From assembly GCF_026626745.1 (NCBI RefSeq), contig NZ_JAPNJW010000002.1, positions 3,558,151 to 3,622,150 on the forward strand: a stretch of 64,000 bases of DNA. Reading direction: 5' to 3'. Below the pieces are notes generated by a model. It was given only the letters and a program-made list of their open reading frames with translations, ran no database searches and was not told the DNA's origin. Below are positions 12,328-21,496 of this stretch, one piece after another. A program made the translations under genes and the position numbers. Every line of letters starts with the position of its first letter. Position 1 is the first letter of the stretch. Source of the DNA: Nannocystis sp. RBIL2 (lineage in GTDB: Bacteria; Myxococcota_A; Polyangia; Nannocystales; Nannocystaceae).

Positions 12328-15300
12328 ATGACGCGTCGACTCTCGCTGTGTACCGCCTCGCTCGTGTCCCTCGCGATGCTCCCGCTGGCAAGCGCCGCCG
12401 AGCCGACCGGCAAGGGCAGCGGCGGTCCCAAGCGGCTCGGCAAGCCGCTCGCGCGCGTCGTCGCCGCGGATCACCCGGCCGCGCGGCCCCGGCCGTTGAC
12501 CCTCGCGCAGGCGGGCAAGGCCGCCGCCCCGGCGCCGTTCGTGCGGACCGCCCTCGTCGACCTCGCCGCGCGCTCGAGCGAACCGGCGCAGGTCCGCCTC
12601 GACCCCGCGCACGGCACCTTGCGGCGGTTCGACGGCCGCGTCGCCAACCCGCACGGCGTCGGCGTGCGCGCGGCCCAGGCCATGCTCGCCGAGCACCGCG
12701 ACGTCCTCGGCCTCGCCGGCGCGTCCGGGGACGTCGAGCTCGTGCAGTCGCAGGTGATCCACGGCGACGCCGGTGACCTCGCGCTGCACCACGACGTCCG
12801 CTTCCGCGGCCTCCCCGTGTGGGGCGCCGAGGTCAAGGCGCACTTCGACGCGGCCGGCGCTCTCACCTCGATCGCCGCGCAGAACCTCGGGCGCCTCGAT
12901 CCGCCGCTCGTCATCAAGTTCGGGGCCGACGCCGCCCGCGCCCGCGCCCGCCGGCACAACGGCCCCGAGGCCGCCGATCGCCGCGCGGTCGATCGCGGCC
13001 CCGCCGAGCTCGGCGTCTGGCCGCAGAGCCACGACCGCGGCGGCGTCCTCGCCTGGCGCCTGATCCAGACCGTCGACCTCGCCGAAGGCGGCTATCAACA
13101 CTTCGAGACCTACGTCGACGCCGAGCACGGCAGCGTCCTCGCCCGCCGTCCGCTGGTCGCCACCGAGACAGTCACGCCGACCACCGGCACCGCCACCGAT
13201 CACTTCGGCAAGCAGGTCACCCTGCGGCTGTCGCACTACCAGGACAAGGCCGAGTACGGCCTCTACGACCGCAGCAAGGGCCTCGCCGCCGCCACCTTGC
13301 AGACGCTCGACGCCGGCAACAGCGATCTGCCCGGCAACGCCGCGCTGGCCACCAGCAAGACCAAGACCGCGTGGACGGCCGCCGAGGCGACCGCGCACGC
13401 CCACATGCAGAAGGTCATCGACTACTTCCAGGCCACCCACGCCCGCAACTCGTGGGACGGCAAGGGTGCCGCCGTCGAGCAGCTGATCCACTACGGCAAG
13501 GCCTACAACAACGCCTTCTGGGACCCGTACAACAAGCTCATGGCGATCGGCGACGGCGACAAGCTGATCTTCAAGGAGTTCACGCGCTCGCTCGACGTCT
13601 CGGCCCACGAGTACAGCCACGCCGTCATCACCGGCACCGCCAACCTCGTCTATCAGAACCAGCCCGGCGCGCTGAACGAGAGCTTCGCCGACGTCATGGC
13701 GATGATGATCGACCGCGACGACTGGACCCTCGGCGAGGACGTGGTCGGCCCCGGCTTCGGCGCTCCGTTCGCGCGCAGCTTCGTCGACCCCGAGCTCGGC
13801 CAGCAGCCCAAGCACATGAACCAGCTGTACAAGGGCGCCGACGACTTCGGCGGCGTCCACATCAACAGCGGGATCCCCAACCACGCCGCCTACCGCCTCG
13901 CCACCGCCCGCAGCAAGGAGCTGGTCGAGAAGGTCTGGTACCGCACCCTCTACAAGGGCCACATCGGCAGCCAGGCCAGCTTCGTCGACATGGCCCAAGG
14001 GACAGTCGCCGCCTGCAAGGAGCTCATCGCGCTCGGCCAGGCCACCGCCGGCGACTGCACCGCCACCGCCGAGGCGTGGGTCGCGGTCGGCGTGCTCGCG
14101 GCCAGCGACGTGCCGATGGACGGCTGCCCCGACGACGCCTCCGAGAAGGACGGCCTGTGCTACTGCGACCCCGGCTTCGTGCCCAGCGGCGACGGCACCG
14201 CCTGCGTCGCGCTCGGCGGCGTCGAGTGCCCCGCCAACGCGATCGAGGCCAACGGCCTGTGTCTGTGCCAGGACGGCTTCAAGCCGAACGCCGACGGCAG
14301 CCAGTGCGTCGCCGAGGAGAACGGCTGCCCGCTCGACTCCGGCTGGAGCGCCGCCAAGAAGCAGTGCGTGTGCGACCCCGGCTTCGAGGGCGCGCCGAAC
14401 GCTCCCGACGGCGAGTGCGAGCCGGTCGACAGCGACTGCCCCGACGACGCGCACCCCGAGTGGGCCGACCCGCAGAACCAGGCCGACTACACCTGCGCCT
14501 GCAACGACAACTTCGAGGACGACGGCAACGGCAACTGCGTCGTGATCGCCGGCACCTGCGGCAACGAGTCGTTCTTCGGCCGCTGCGACGGCGACACCCT
14601 GGTCTACTGCCAGGTCGGCGCGCCCGACGACGAGATCGTCAGCGTCGACTGCGGCGGCGACGGCCTCGAGTGCGGCAAGTTCGACTCGATCGTCGGCTAC
14701 GACTGCCTCAACCCGAACGGCAAGGGCGCGGCCGCCACCTGCGACGCCGACGGCTACCAGGAGTGCGGCGCGAACAACCCGTTCTGCGTGTCCGAGCAGG
14801 ACGCGCCGACCGGCTTCTGCTCGCACGAGTGCAAGGCCGGCGGCGACTGCGAGAGCGCCTACGACTGCTGCGCCAGCGTGTCCGACGGCACCCGCGCCTG
14901 CCTCGTCGACCCCTACTGCGCCGAGAACGTCGACACCAAGGCGACCTGCAAGGACGTCCCCGGCGGCAGCACCTACCACGGCAAGTGCGTCGGCGACGTC
15001 CTCGTCTACTGCGACGGCTCGACCGGCGTCACGCAGGAGGTCTACTGCGTCAAGCAGGGCAAGGAGTGCGGCTTCGTCGACGCGAAGACCGGCTACAGCT
15101 GCGTCGACCCCGACTCCGGCGCGCTGCCGGAGGCGCCGGCCGACTGGTGCCCCTACGAACACGACGGCAGCTGCGACGTCCCCGACCTGTGCCCCGAGGG
15201 CTCCGACGGCGCCGACTGCAACCCGTGCGGCGACGTCGGCGAGGCCGGCGCCTGCGACGGCGCCGTCCTCAAGTTCTGCGACCCCGACGACGGCCTCGTC

Positions 15301-15588
15301 ACCACCGACTGCGAGGCCACGCCGATGACCCCCAGCTGCGGCGCGAGCGACGACGGCGGCTTCGCCTGCGTCCCCGGCCCCGGCCCCGACGACCCCACCA
15401 CCGGCGGCCAGTCGAGCGGCGGCGAGGGCACCGACGGCACTGGCGGCGAGCCCAGCCCCGACACCGCCACCGCCGGCGAGGTCGGCACGATCACCTGCAC
15501 CTGCCGCAGCGACGCCCCCGTCGACTGGCGCCAGCTGCTGCTCGCCGCCCCGCTGCTGCTCCTGCGACGCCGCCGCAAGCATGGCTGA
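12328..15588 (+). CDS. M4 (thermolysin-type) metalloprotease with Cys-rich repeats and MYXO-CTERM tail
   Basis: The product is a secreted zinc protease of about 1086 residues. ATG 12328 opens the signal LCTASLVSLAMLPLASAAEP. An FTP-like propeptide region follows (about 60-260), then the M4 catalytic domain with the zinc motif HEYSH (about 427-431) and the glutamate-bearing NESFAD about 20 residues later. HINSGIPNHAAYRLA holds the usual catalytic-site histidine. The rest, from about 590, is Cys-rich EGF-like modules (for example CYCDPGFVPSGDGTAC) and a Gly/Thr linker. The tail is TCTCRSDAP, a hydrophobic stretch and RRRRKHG, which is a MYXO-CTERM-type sorting signal. A TATCCT box lies 11 bases before the start. 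It is divergent from the IPT/TIG gene. Confidence 0.92.
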   Translation: MTRRLSLCTASLVSLAMLPLASAAEPTGKGSGGPKRLGKPLARVVAADHPAARPRPLTLAQAGKAAAPAPFVRTALVDLAARSSEPAQVRLDPAHGTLRRFDGRVANPHGVGVRAAQAMLAEHRDVLGLAGASGDVELVQSQVIHGDAGDLALHHDVRFRGLPVWGAEVKAHFDAAGALTSIAAQNLGRLDPPLVIKFGADAARARARRHNGPEAADRRAVDRGPAELGVWPQSHDRGGVLAWRLIQTVDLAEGGYQHFETYVDAEHGSVLARRPLVATETVTPTTGTATDHFGKQVTLRLSHYQDKAEYGLYDRSKGLAAATLQTLDAGNSDLPGNAALATSKTKTAWTAAEATAHAHMQKVIDYFQATHARNSWDGKGAAVEQLIHYGKAYNNAFWDPYNKLMAIGDGDKLIFKEFTRSLDVSAHEYSHAVITGTANLVYQNQPGALNESFADVMAMMIDRDDWTLGEDVVGPGFGAPFARSFVDPELGQQPKHMNQLYKGADDFGGVHINSGIPNHAAYRLATARSKELVEKVWYRTLYKGHIGSQASFVDMAQGTVAACKELIALGQATAGDCTATAEAWVAVGVLAASDVPMDGCPDDASEKDGLCYCDPGFVPSGDGTACVALGGVECPANAIEANGLCLCQDGFKPNADGSQCVAEENGCPLDSGWSAAKKQCVCDPGFEGAPNAPDGECEPVDSDCPDDAHPEWADPQNQADYTCACNDNFEDDGNGNCVVIAGTCGNESFFGRCDGDTLVYCQVGAPDDEIVSVDCGGDGLECGKFDSIVGYDCLNPNGKGAAATCDADGYQECGANNPFCVSEQDAPTGFCSHECKAGGDCESAYDCCASVSDGTRACLVDPYCAENVDTKATCKDVPGGSTYHGKCVGDVLVYCDGSTGVTQEVYCVKQGKECGFVDAKTGYSCVDPDSGALPEAPADWCPYEHDGSCDVPDLCPEGSDGADCNPCGDVGEAGACDGAVLKFCDPDDGLVTTDCEATPMTPSCGASDDGGFACVPGPGPDDPTTGGQSSGGEGTDGTGGEPSPDTATAGEVGTITCTCRSDAPVDWRQLLLAAPLLLLRRRRKHG

Positions 15589-15957
15589 TAGAACATGTCC
15601 TTCGGGGCATGTCCGAACCGGCTCGCGGACCAGGCCGGTGAGACATGACCCCTAAGACATGTTCTTCCAGGCTCTTCGTGCATTCGCTCGGAGCACGTCC
15701 AAACCGGCTCCGCGCGTCGACAGGCGCACGCGTCATCGGGACTCAGGTCCCCGATGTCGTCAACCCTCGTCGCTCGGACCTACCTCGCCGGACGAGCGCG
15801 TGCGCGGCTCGTATGGCTACGAGCCGCGATTTCCGTTCAGCCCCACGGTTCTTCTGCACCGCGCGCGGCGACGCCGGCCTCACGCGCGAGGCCGATGGAC
15901 ATCGGCGCGGCGTCCTGCTCTCATGCAAGCTGGCTCGATGTGGATGGAGACCCGCCG
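15589..15957. repeat. Gene-free stretch with palindrome copies
   Basis: This intergenic region holds a good palindrome at 15593-15612 (ACATGTCC, TTC, GGGGCATGT) and a second, looser one at about 15641-15665 (AGACATGA to AGACATGTTC). Further half-sites follow. Nothing else was recognised; the last 30 bases carry the ribosome site of the next gene. Confidence 0.6.
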
Positions 15958-18228
15958 ATGAGACACCGTACGCCCCGCGCTCCGCAGACGACCGCCCTCC
16001 GCCCGGCAGTGCTCGCGGCTGGCCTGACCTTCTTCGGCGCCGCGACCCCCGCCGCCGCGGCCTGCGTCGACGAGGCCACCTGCGCGGTGAAGAAGCCGCT
16101 CCTCCTGTTCGTGCTCGACTACTCGACCTCGATGAACAGCCCGTTCAGCGGCAACCAGACCCGCTGGGAGGCCGCCGTCGATGCGCTCGTCGACACCCTC
16201 GCGGTCGACGAAGACCTGCTCACGGATCAGCTGCAGATCGGCGTGCTGCGCTTCGGCCACGACCCCGACCCGGGCGCTCCCGGCACCGCGATCGCCGGCG
16301 ACGCCTCCGGCCTGCTCGACGGCCAGCACCTCGACCTCGGCTTCTACGATCCGCTCGCGCCCGACAAGGCCTACCTGCAGTGCAACGGCGACGCGGTGAA
16401 GGACGCGCTCCTCGCCGTCCAGTCGCCCCTCGGCGGCCAGCAAGACGGCATCGAGTCGTGGACCGGCGGCGCGCTCGCGCGGGCGCAGGCCTACCTGCAG
16501 CAGACCGCCGCCGACCACCCGCTCGACCTCGACACCCGCGACGCGGCGATCGTGCTCGTCACCGACGGCCCGTGGACCGATCCATCCGGCACCACGCCGC
16601 TGGCCCCCGCGACCGCCGACCCCGCCCTCGTCGCCGCCGACCTCTTTAATAATAGTAATATGTCCGTTCGGACATACGTGCTCGCGCTCGGCGAGGCGGC
16701 CGACGAACCCTGGGCCGACGCGATCGGCGTCGCCGGGGGCACCGGCCCGGCGCGCCTCGGCCTCTACCCGGACGGCCTGCGGAGCGCGCTCGGAGCGGTC
16801 GTCGACGACTTCTCGGCCCAGGTGCGGCTGCCGCGGTGCAGCCCGGCGATGGCGCGGGCGATGGTCCTGCTCGACGCCTCGTCGTCGATGCTCAACATCA
16901 ACGGACTCACCCAGGCCGGCCCGATGGGCACGACCGGCTGGGACCAGGTGCGCGACGCCCTGAGCGGCTTCCCCGTGCCGCTCTTCCAGCGGCCCGTCCT
17001 CGCCAGCACGCGCGAGCACTTCACCCTGTTCGGCCTGGCAGTGTTCGGCCACCACGAGCCCGCCCCCGGCGAGCAGAAGCTGCTCGTCGACTACGGCCTG
17101 TGCCACCGGTCCCAATTCGACTGGGCACTCGATCCCGAGACCTCGTGCGAGCCGCCCGGCTGCCTCGATCCATGGGGCGGCCCGCCGCTCACCTGGACCT
17201 TTAAAACGGGCGACCAGGCCGAGCCGCCGTTCACCGAGCCGGTCGTCAGTCACATGCCGCGCTGCGACCACCACCCCAACAACCCCGAGGCCTGCACCGG
17301 CTCCGGCACCCACTTGCACCTCGGCCTGCAGCTCGTGCAGGACCACTTCACCGCCTACAAGGCCGCCTGCCTGGCCGACGACGCCGCCATGCCGTGCACC
17401 GAGGCGACGCCGTTCATCAACATCCTCATCGTCGACGGCGCCTACAACTCGAGCGACGCCGCGGTCCAGGCCCCGCTCGAGGCGATGCACGCCGTCGGCG
17501 TCACCACCCGCGTGATCGGCTTCGGCGACATCGTCAGCACGCCGCAGGCCCAGGCCCAGCTCGCGGCGATGGCGAGCTGGGGCTCGGGCGGGCTCCTCCC
17601 GCACTTTCACGCCAAGAACCAGATGCAGCTCGAGCTCGCGCTGGCGGCGATCGCCGACCCACTGCCCGCGGACCCGTGCTGTGACACCCGCGTGTGCGTC
17701 GTCCAGAGCCGCTGCGGCGACGGCATCGTCGACCCCGGCGAACAGTGCGACGACGGCAACAACGCCGTGAACGACGGCTGCAAGCCCAACTGCTTCCTCG
17801 AGCCGCCCGACGAGACCACCGGCGACGAGACCACCACCACGGGCGACGAGACCACCACCACCGGCGACACCTCGACCACCAGCGACACGACGACCGACGC
17901 GACCTCGACCTCGACCACCTCGACCACCGACGCGCTCACCGGTACGACCTCGACCTCGACCACCACCCTCGACCCCACCACTTCGACTTCGACGACGTCG
18001 ACCGCGACCACCCTCGTCCCGACCAGCGACGGCCCACCCACCACGCAGGGCCCCGGCGAAACGTCGGACGCGAGCACCGGCAGCAGCACCTCCACCACCG
18101 ACCCCGCCGGCACCGGCGGCTCCGAGCCGCCCGAAAGTTGCAGCTGCACGAGCGACAGCTCCCGCACCCCCGGCCCCGCGCTGCTGCTCGCGCTCGCAGC
18201 CCTCGCTCGCCGTCGCCGCCGCTGCTGA
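15958..18228 (+). CDS. Secreted double-VWA protein with DUF4215-like motif and MYXO-CTERM tail
   Basis: The 756-residue protein starts at ATG 15958, with GGAGA upstream, giving the signal LRPAVLAAGLTFFGAATPAAAA. Two VWA-like domains are visible. The first starts LLLFVLDYSTSMNS (about 45) and the second MARAMVLLDASSSMLN (about 300); each has a DxSxS-type metal site. A Cys-rich motif RCGDGIVDPGEQCDDGNN (about 583) matches the DUF4215 repeat. A long Thr/Ser/Asp linker leads to CSCTSDSSRTP, a hydrophobic stretch and RRRRRC, the MYXO-CTERM type of tail. An AT-rich patch and a perfect palindrome interrupt the GC-rich coding near 16645-16675 without breaking the frame. Confidence 0.88.
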   Translation: MRHRTPRAPQTTALRPAVLAAGLTFFGAATPAAAACVDEATCAVKKPLLLFVLDYSTSMNSPFSGNQTRWEAAVDALVDTLAVDEDLLTDQLQIGVLRFGHDPDPGAPGTAIAGDASGLLDGQHLDLGFYDPLAPDKAYLQCNGDAVKDALLAVQSPLGGQQDGIESWTGGALARAQAYLQQTAADHPLDLDTRDAAIVLVTDGPWTDPSGTTPLAPATADPALVAADLFNNSNMSVRTYVLALGEAADEPWADAIGVAGGTGPARLGLYPDGLRSALGAVVDDFSAQVRLPRCSPAMARAMVLLDASSSMLNINGLTQAGPMGTTGWDQVRDALSGFPVPLFQRPVLASTREHFTLFGLAVFGHHEPAPGEQKLLVDYGLCHRSQFDWALDPETSCEPPGCLDPWGGPPLTWTFKTGDQAEPPFTEPVVSHMPRCDHHPNNPEACTGSGTHLHLGLQLVQDHFTAYKAACLADDAAMPCTEATPFINILIVDGAYNSSDAAVQAPLEAMHAVGVTTRVIGFGDIVSTPQAQAQLAAMASWGSGGLLPHFHAKNQMQLELALAAIADPLPADPCCDTRVCVVQSRCGDGIVDPGEQCDDGNNAVNDGCKPNCFLEPPDETTGDETTTTGDETTTTGDTSTTSDTTTDATSTSTTSTTDALTGTTSTSTTTLDPTTSTSTTSTATTLVPTSDGPPTTQGPGETSDASTGSSTSTTDPAGTGGSEPPESCSCTSDSSRTPGPALLLALAALARRRRRC
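16645..16675. repeat. AT-rich codon patch joined to a perfect palindrome inside the VWA gene
   Basis: TTTAATAATAGTAAT (16645-16659) is followed at once by ATGTCC GTTC GGACAT (16660-16675), a perfect 6-bp-arm copy of the dispersed palindrome. The two are read in frame as FNNSNMSVRTY. All codons in the AT patch are ones rarely used nearby. Confidence 0.8.
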
Positions 18229-18334
18229 TCGACGCACGCGACCCACCGAGGTCAATCGCGGCGTCGTGCTTGCTGGCCGAAACAGTCGAGCCAAACGCCC
18301 CGCGACCGACAGCGGCGCTCACTGCGGAGGCTCT

Positions 18335-18350
18335 ACCAACACGCGTTGGT
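18335..18350. promoter_or_regulatory. Inverted repeat ACCAAC-ACGC-GTTGGT
   Basis: A perfect 6-bp inverted repeat with a 4-base spacer lies about 80 bases upstream of the HEPN unit, and a further half-site GCGTTGGCAAC follows at about 18363. It could be an operator for the next gene or a terminator relic. Position and symmetry are the only evidence. Confidence 0.35.
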
Positions 18351-18429
18351 GCCCCACGACGAGCGTTGGCAACTTCCTTGGAGAGCAATAACCCACCTGT
18401 AGCGATTGCCGGGGGAGCTCAGCCGCCGT

Positions 18430-19482
18430 ATGCTCCTTTGCATGCGTGCCCCTGCGCTTGCCCTGTTTCTCTGGGGGGTGAGTTCTGCTCCGCTCGTCGT
18501 ATCCGCGAGCGTTACGCCCCCCGCCGAGGCGGAAGAATCGCCGATTCTCGAGCAGGTCCGCGAACTCGACGCCGTCATGCGCCCCACCGCCGAACGGCTG
18601 CTCGCCTGTGGTTCGGAAGAGTCCTTCCTCGCCGCACTCGACACCGAGCTGTGTCGCACCGAAGGGTTGGCACGACTCGTCGCTATGATGCGCGAGCTCG
18701 ACGGTGAAGCCCTGACGGCCGCGCTCGCCGACTTCTCCGCTCGCACCGACGAATCGGTCGACGCCTCCGTTTTGGTGACGACAGAAGAGCTCCGCGACGA
18801 GCTCCGGCACGGCTTCGAGGACGCGGCAAAGCTCGCGCGACTTCTGGTCGGCCCGACTGACTCGGAATTCGTCCGCCAGACTCAGGCGCTGTCGCAATAC
18901 GACCCACAGCAGCTGGCGGCCGCGGGCATCGCGGAACTGGGCGGCCCCCGACTCTCCCCCCAGGACCGTCGCGTAGGGCTCGCTGTTCTCCGCTCCACCG
19001 GCGCCATGTTCGTGCTGGCCGTCGCCGCCGACACAGGCAGGACGATGCCTCTCTGGATGGCGGAGCTCGCCGTTCGTTTGTGGCGCCAGGGCCACGAGCA
19101 ACTCCTCGCACACTACGAGCACCGGTCCGCACCAGCGCTGCGAGAAGAGCGCTCGACCCCCATCGCATCGCTGCTGTTCTCGTTCGTCTGGCTGGAGCCC
19201 GACGCGTTGGCCGACATCTTGACGCGCGAGCCGGCAACCTTGCCCTTGCTGCGAGAGATCGCTACCAACCTGCCCAAGTTCTTCGGCGGCAGCATCGATC
19301 ACCTGCGCCTTCGCCCGAACCTTCACACCGACGGGGCCAGGGACGAGCTCGCAGTCGACGTCTGCGTCACCGCCGACGCACAGGGCGCCCCGGAAGCCCT
19401 GGAGCGCTTCGACGAAGCGTGGTGGTTCGACGCGGCGCGAGCGTCCAACATCGAGATCGTGGTCGATCTCCGTCGAGTCTGA
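18430..19482 (+). CDS. Upstream partner of the HEPN protein, exported-looking, family unknown
   Basis: The product has about 350 residues from ATG 18430 (GGGGGAG 12 bases upstream; ATG 18442 is an alternative). The N-terminus looks like a signal peptide, PALALFLWGVSSAPLVVSASV. The middle is mostly helical with no motif I recognise. The last 60 residues, RLRPNLHTDGARDELAVDVCV to LERFDEAWWFDAARASNIEIVVDL, form a distinct alpha/beta-like module. Its FDExWW core resembles, from memory, proteins encoded just before HEPN genes in other bacteria. The stop is 11 bases before the HEPN start, so the two are one operon. Function is unknown; a regulator or cognate partner of HEPN is inference. Confidence 0.72.
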   Translation: MLLCMRAPALALFLWGVSSAPLVVSASVTPPAEAEESPILEQVRELDAVMRPTAERLLACGSEESFLAALDTELCRTEGLARLVAMMRELDGEALTAALADFSARTDESVDASVLVTTEELRDELRHGFEDAAKLARLLVGPTDSEFVRQTQALSQYDPQQLAAAGIAELGGPRLSPQDRRVGLAVLRSTGAMFVLAVAADTGRTMPLWMAELAVRLWRQGHEQLLAHYEHRSAPALREERSTPIASLLFSFVWLEPDALADILTREPATLPLLREIATNLPKFFGGSIDHLRLRPNLHTDGARDELAVDVCVTADAQGAPEALERFDEAWWFDAARASNIEIVVDLRRV

Positions 19483-19493
19483 GCTTGAACTCC

Positions 19494-19853
19494 ATGTTCG
19501 ACTGGATGACATTCCATGGGCTGGCCGTCGAGCTCGCCACTCGAGAGGATGTAGCCGCACACCGCAGCGCGGTCAGCCGTGCCTACTACGCCGCATTTCA
19601 CGCCGCCCTCACCCACGCGGAGCGACGCGGCGCGTCCCTGCCCAAGGTCGAGAAACACGCCGCGCTGTGGCAGTGGTTCGACCCGCCCCCACCCATTCCC
19701 GGGCGCACGCGGCTGGAGACGCGGATCGGCAAGAACGGCAGGCGCCTCCGCGCGAGCGCGAGTGTCAGCAAGCAGCTCGCGGAGAGCATGCAGCTCGCAC
19801 AGTCGCTCCTCGTCGATCTCGACGAGCTCGGGGGCATGCCGCGCCCTCGGTAA
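19494..19853 (+). CDS. HEPN-domain protein
   Basis: The 119-residue protein MFDWMTFHGLAVELA... carries the HEPN helix RSAVSRAYYAAFHAAL (about 27-42). In it an Arg and a His are spaced as R-x6-H, within the Rx4-6H range used by HEPN ribonucleases. The helical C-terminus (SVSKQLAESMQLAQSLLVDLDEL) is typical of the family's last helix. HEPN proteins act as RNA-cutting toxins, as partners of nucleotidyltransferases, or as structural subunits; which applies here cannot be seen. It is co-transcribed with the gene ending 11 bases upstream and converges on a SUKH gene. Confidence 0.8.
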   Translation: MFDWMTFHGLAVELATREDVAAHRSAVSRAYYAAFHAALTHAERRGASLPKVEKHAALWQWFDPPPPIPGRTRLETRIGKNGRRLRASASVSKQLAESMQLAQSLLVDLDELGGMPRPR

Positions 19854-19869
19854 CTCCGCCTTTTTAAAA

Positions 19870-20030
19870 TCTGGCTACAAGGCTCGCATGATTCGTCGTT
19901 CTCGCCGCGCGGCCCCGCAGAGTCTGGCTACGAGATCCGCATGAGCTCGCCGAGCTAGCCGCGCAGTGACGCAGTGTCTGGCTACGAAGCCCGCATGAAC
20001 TCGCCGATCTCGCCGCGCAGCCACGCGGTG
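19870..20030 (-). repeat. Three tandem copies of the SUKH gene's 3' end
   Basis: A unit of 53-54 bases starting TCTGGCTAC occurs at 19870, 19923 and 19977. The third copy is the real end of the SUKH gene (coding WLRGEIGEFMRAS-stop on the minus strand). The two outer copies keep recognisable LRG..GE.MR sequence and the TAG stop but have lost the frame, so they look like decaying duplicates. Confidence 0.8.
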
Positions 20031-20608
20031 AAATCTGCAAACTCATGGGCCTCCGCCGACACTCGCCCGCCGCCCTCGCGCTTGCGGGCGAACAGCGGCT
20101 CCTCCGGGTGATGGCAGCACACGGCGTGCTCGGGGCCGGGCGCGCTGGTGTCGAAACACCAGTGCCCGCCGCCGCCCGCGTCGGCGAACGCGACCAGGTG
20201 GTCGGTCGTGATCGCGTGCTCGCTGCCGTCGTCGTCGACCCACCGCACCTCCGGGCCGACGCGCACGTGCTCGCGCGTGTGCGCGGCCGCCTCGCGCGGC
20301 GTGTACACGCAAAGGTCCACTACCTCGCCGGCCGCGTCGAGCACCCGCAGCGAGCCGAACGCCGCCATGAACGCGCGCCAGCTCGGCGGCGGCACGAACT
20401 CGACCGCCGGCCGCAGCGCCGCCACCAGCTCGTCGATCGCGGCCGCCGGCGCCGCGCCGTAGACGGCCCCGAGGTCGCGCTCGGCCGCCGCGGCGATCAG
20501 CCCGTACACCAGCGCGTCGAGGCTCTCGGCGCCGCCCTTCCCCTTGGAACCTGTCTTCCGCGCCATGTCCTTGACGCCCTTTCCCTTCGGACCTGTCCTG
20601 TCCGTCAT
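19982..20608 (-). CDS. SUKH (SMI1/KNR4) family protein
   Basis: The product has 208 residues from 20608, or 194 if ATG 20566 is used. The core matches the SUKH fold: VEFVPPPSWRAFMAAFGSLRV, then ITTDHLVAFADAGGGGHWCFDTS and AHEFADFTAWL. SUKH proteins often act as immunity proteins against secreted or contact-delivered toxins; none is obvious next door. The first 25 residues, TGPKGKGVKDM and ARKTGSKGKG, are two copies of the same repeat-derived segment, so the N-terminus appears to have been built from dispersed palindromes. The gene converges with the HEPN operon, and its tail is duplicated downstream. Confidence 0.8.
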   Translation of the reverse strand: MTDRTGPKGKGVKDMARKTGSKGKGGAESLDALVYGLIAAAAERDLGAVYGAAPAAAIDELVAALRPAVEFVPPPSWRAFMAAFGSLRVLDAAGEVVDLCVYTPREAAAHTREHVRVGPEVRWVDDDGSEHAITTDHLVAFADAGGGGHWCFDTSAPGPEHAVCCHHPEEPLFARKREGGGRVSAEAHEFADFTAWLRGEIGEFMRAS

Positions 20609-20632
20609 CTTCTTATAATCTCAAAAGATTCG

Positions 20633-21424
20633 TCAGAAGCGGAGCCGCACCCCGGCCCCGCCGGTCCACTGGAGGCGGGTCTTGCCAAGGGCGATGCTGT
20701 CGAGCTTGCGCTTGGACTTGACCGACTGGACCAGCAAGCCGACGCCGACGCCGGCCAAGATGATGCCGAACAGCCCGATCCAGTAGCCGCCGGCGACCAG
20801 CGCGCCGCTCGGCTTCTTCGCGTCCATCAGGGGCCCCATCAAATGCATCGTGTTCCAGGCCTGCGCCTCCTCGTACGCCTCCTTGCGCTGTACGTGGATG
20901 ACGAGCATCGCCACGCCGCCGCCGAGCCCGCCGAGTCCCAGCGCCAGCGTCCCCGCGCCGAGCCCCATCTGCCGCTTGTAGGCGCCGGCGATCCGCATGC
21001 GCCGCCGGCCGAGCTCGTCGATGCGCTGATCGACGACCAGCTGCTCGTCCGGCGAAGCGTGCGGGCGGAACGCCTGGTACTCGCTGACGGCGGTGCCGAG
21101 CTTGCCCTGCGCTTCCGCCAGCACCGCCAGGTTGAAGTGCATCGGTCGCCAGTTCGGCGCGAAGAAGGCGACGCGGCGGAACTCTTCCTCGGCGTTGACG
21201 TAGTTCCCCTTATTAAAATGGTCGACGGCTCGGGTCGCGTGCTTCTGGGCCTGGTCGTTCAGCTCGTCCGAAGTCTCCGCGGTCGACGGCGCCGGCCCCT
21301 CCGGCTCGGCCGCGCGGACGCTCGCCGGCAGCGCCAGCGACGCCGCGCACGCGCCCGCCACGAGCGCGCGGCCGAAGCGGCGACATGTCCCGGAGAACAT
21401 GTCTGAAAAGACCCACATTCTCAT
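20633..21424 (-). CDS. Tetratricopeptide-like membrane protein, paralogue 2 of the caspase operon
   Basis: The product has about 263 residues. The start is chosen at ATG 21424 because it aligns with the upstream paralogue; the frame is open to 21481 and other ATGs exist. It has a signal LVAGACAASLALPASVRAAEP and a TPR-like helix pair, HATRAVDHFNKGNYVNAEEEFRRVAFFAPNW to FNLAVLAEAQGKLGTAVSEY. Next come a coiled region ending AYKRQ and two hydrophobic spans (about 150-175 and 200-225). The tail is GKTRLQWTGGAGVRLRF. It is over half identical by eye to the gene at 21497. A palindrome overlaps the N-terminus (21383-21402). It is probably a stress- or signal-linked envelope protein; its function is unknown. 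Confidence 0.78.
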   Translation of the reverse strand: MRMWVFSDMFSGTCRRFGRALVAGACAASLALPASVRAAEPEGPAPSTAETSDELNDQAQKHATRAVDHFNKGNYVNAEEEFRRVAFFAPNWRPMHFNLAVLAEAQGKLGTAVSEYQAFRPHASPDEQLVVDQRIDELGRRRMRIAGAYKRQMGLGAGTLALGLGGLGGGVAMLVIHVQRKEAYEEAQAWNTMHLMGPLMDAKKPSGALVAGGYWIGLFGIILAGVGVGLLVQSVKSKRKLDSIALGKTRLQWTGGAGVRLRF

Positions 21425-21496
21425 TCCGGAGGCGCGCAAGGCGGTCTGCAAGTCGGCTTCCCTCTGCATCATGTCCTGCACGCCATGTCCCGAAGG

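Noticed and set aside
9505..15582. A very long open frame on the minus strand across several genes
   Set aside because: It overlaps well-supported genes on both strands, has Ala/Gly/Arg-biased sequence with no domain, and is typical of antisense frames in high-GC DNA.
16655..16680. A frameshift or mobile insertion breaking the double-VWA gene
   Set aside because: The AT patch and palindrome keep the reading frame and the protein continues normally on both sides.
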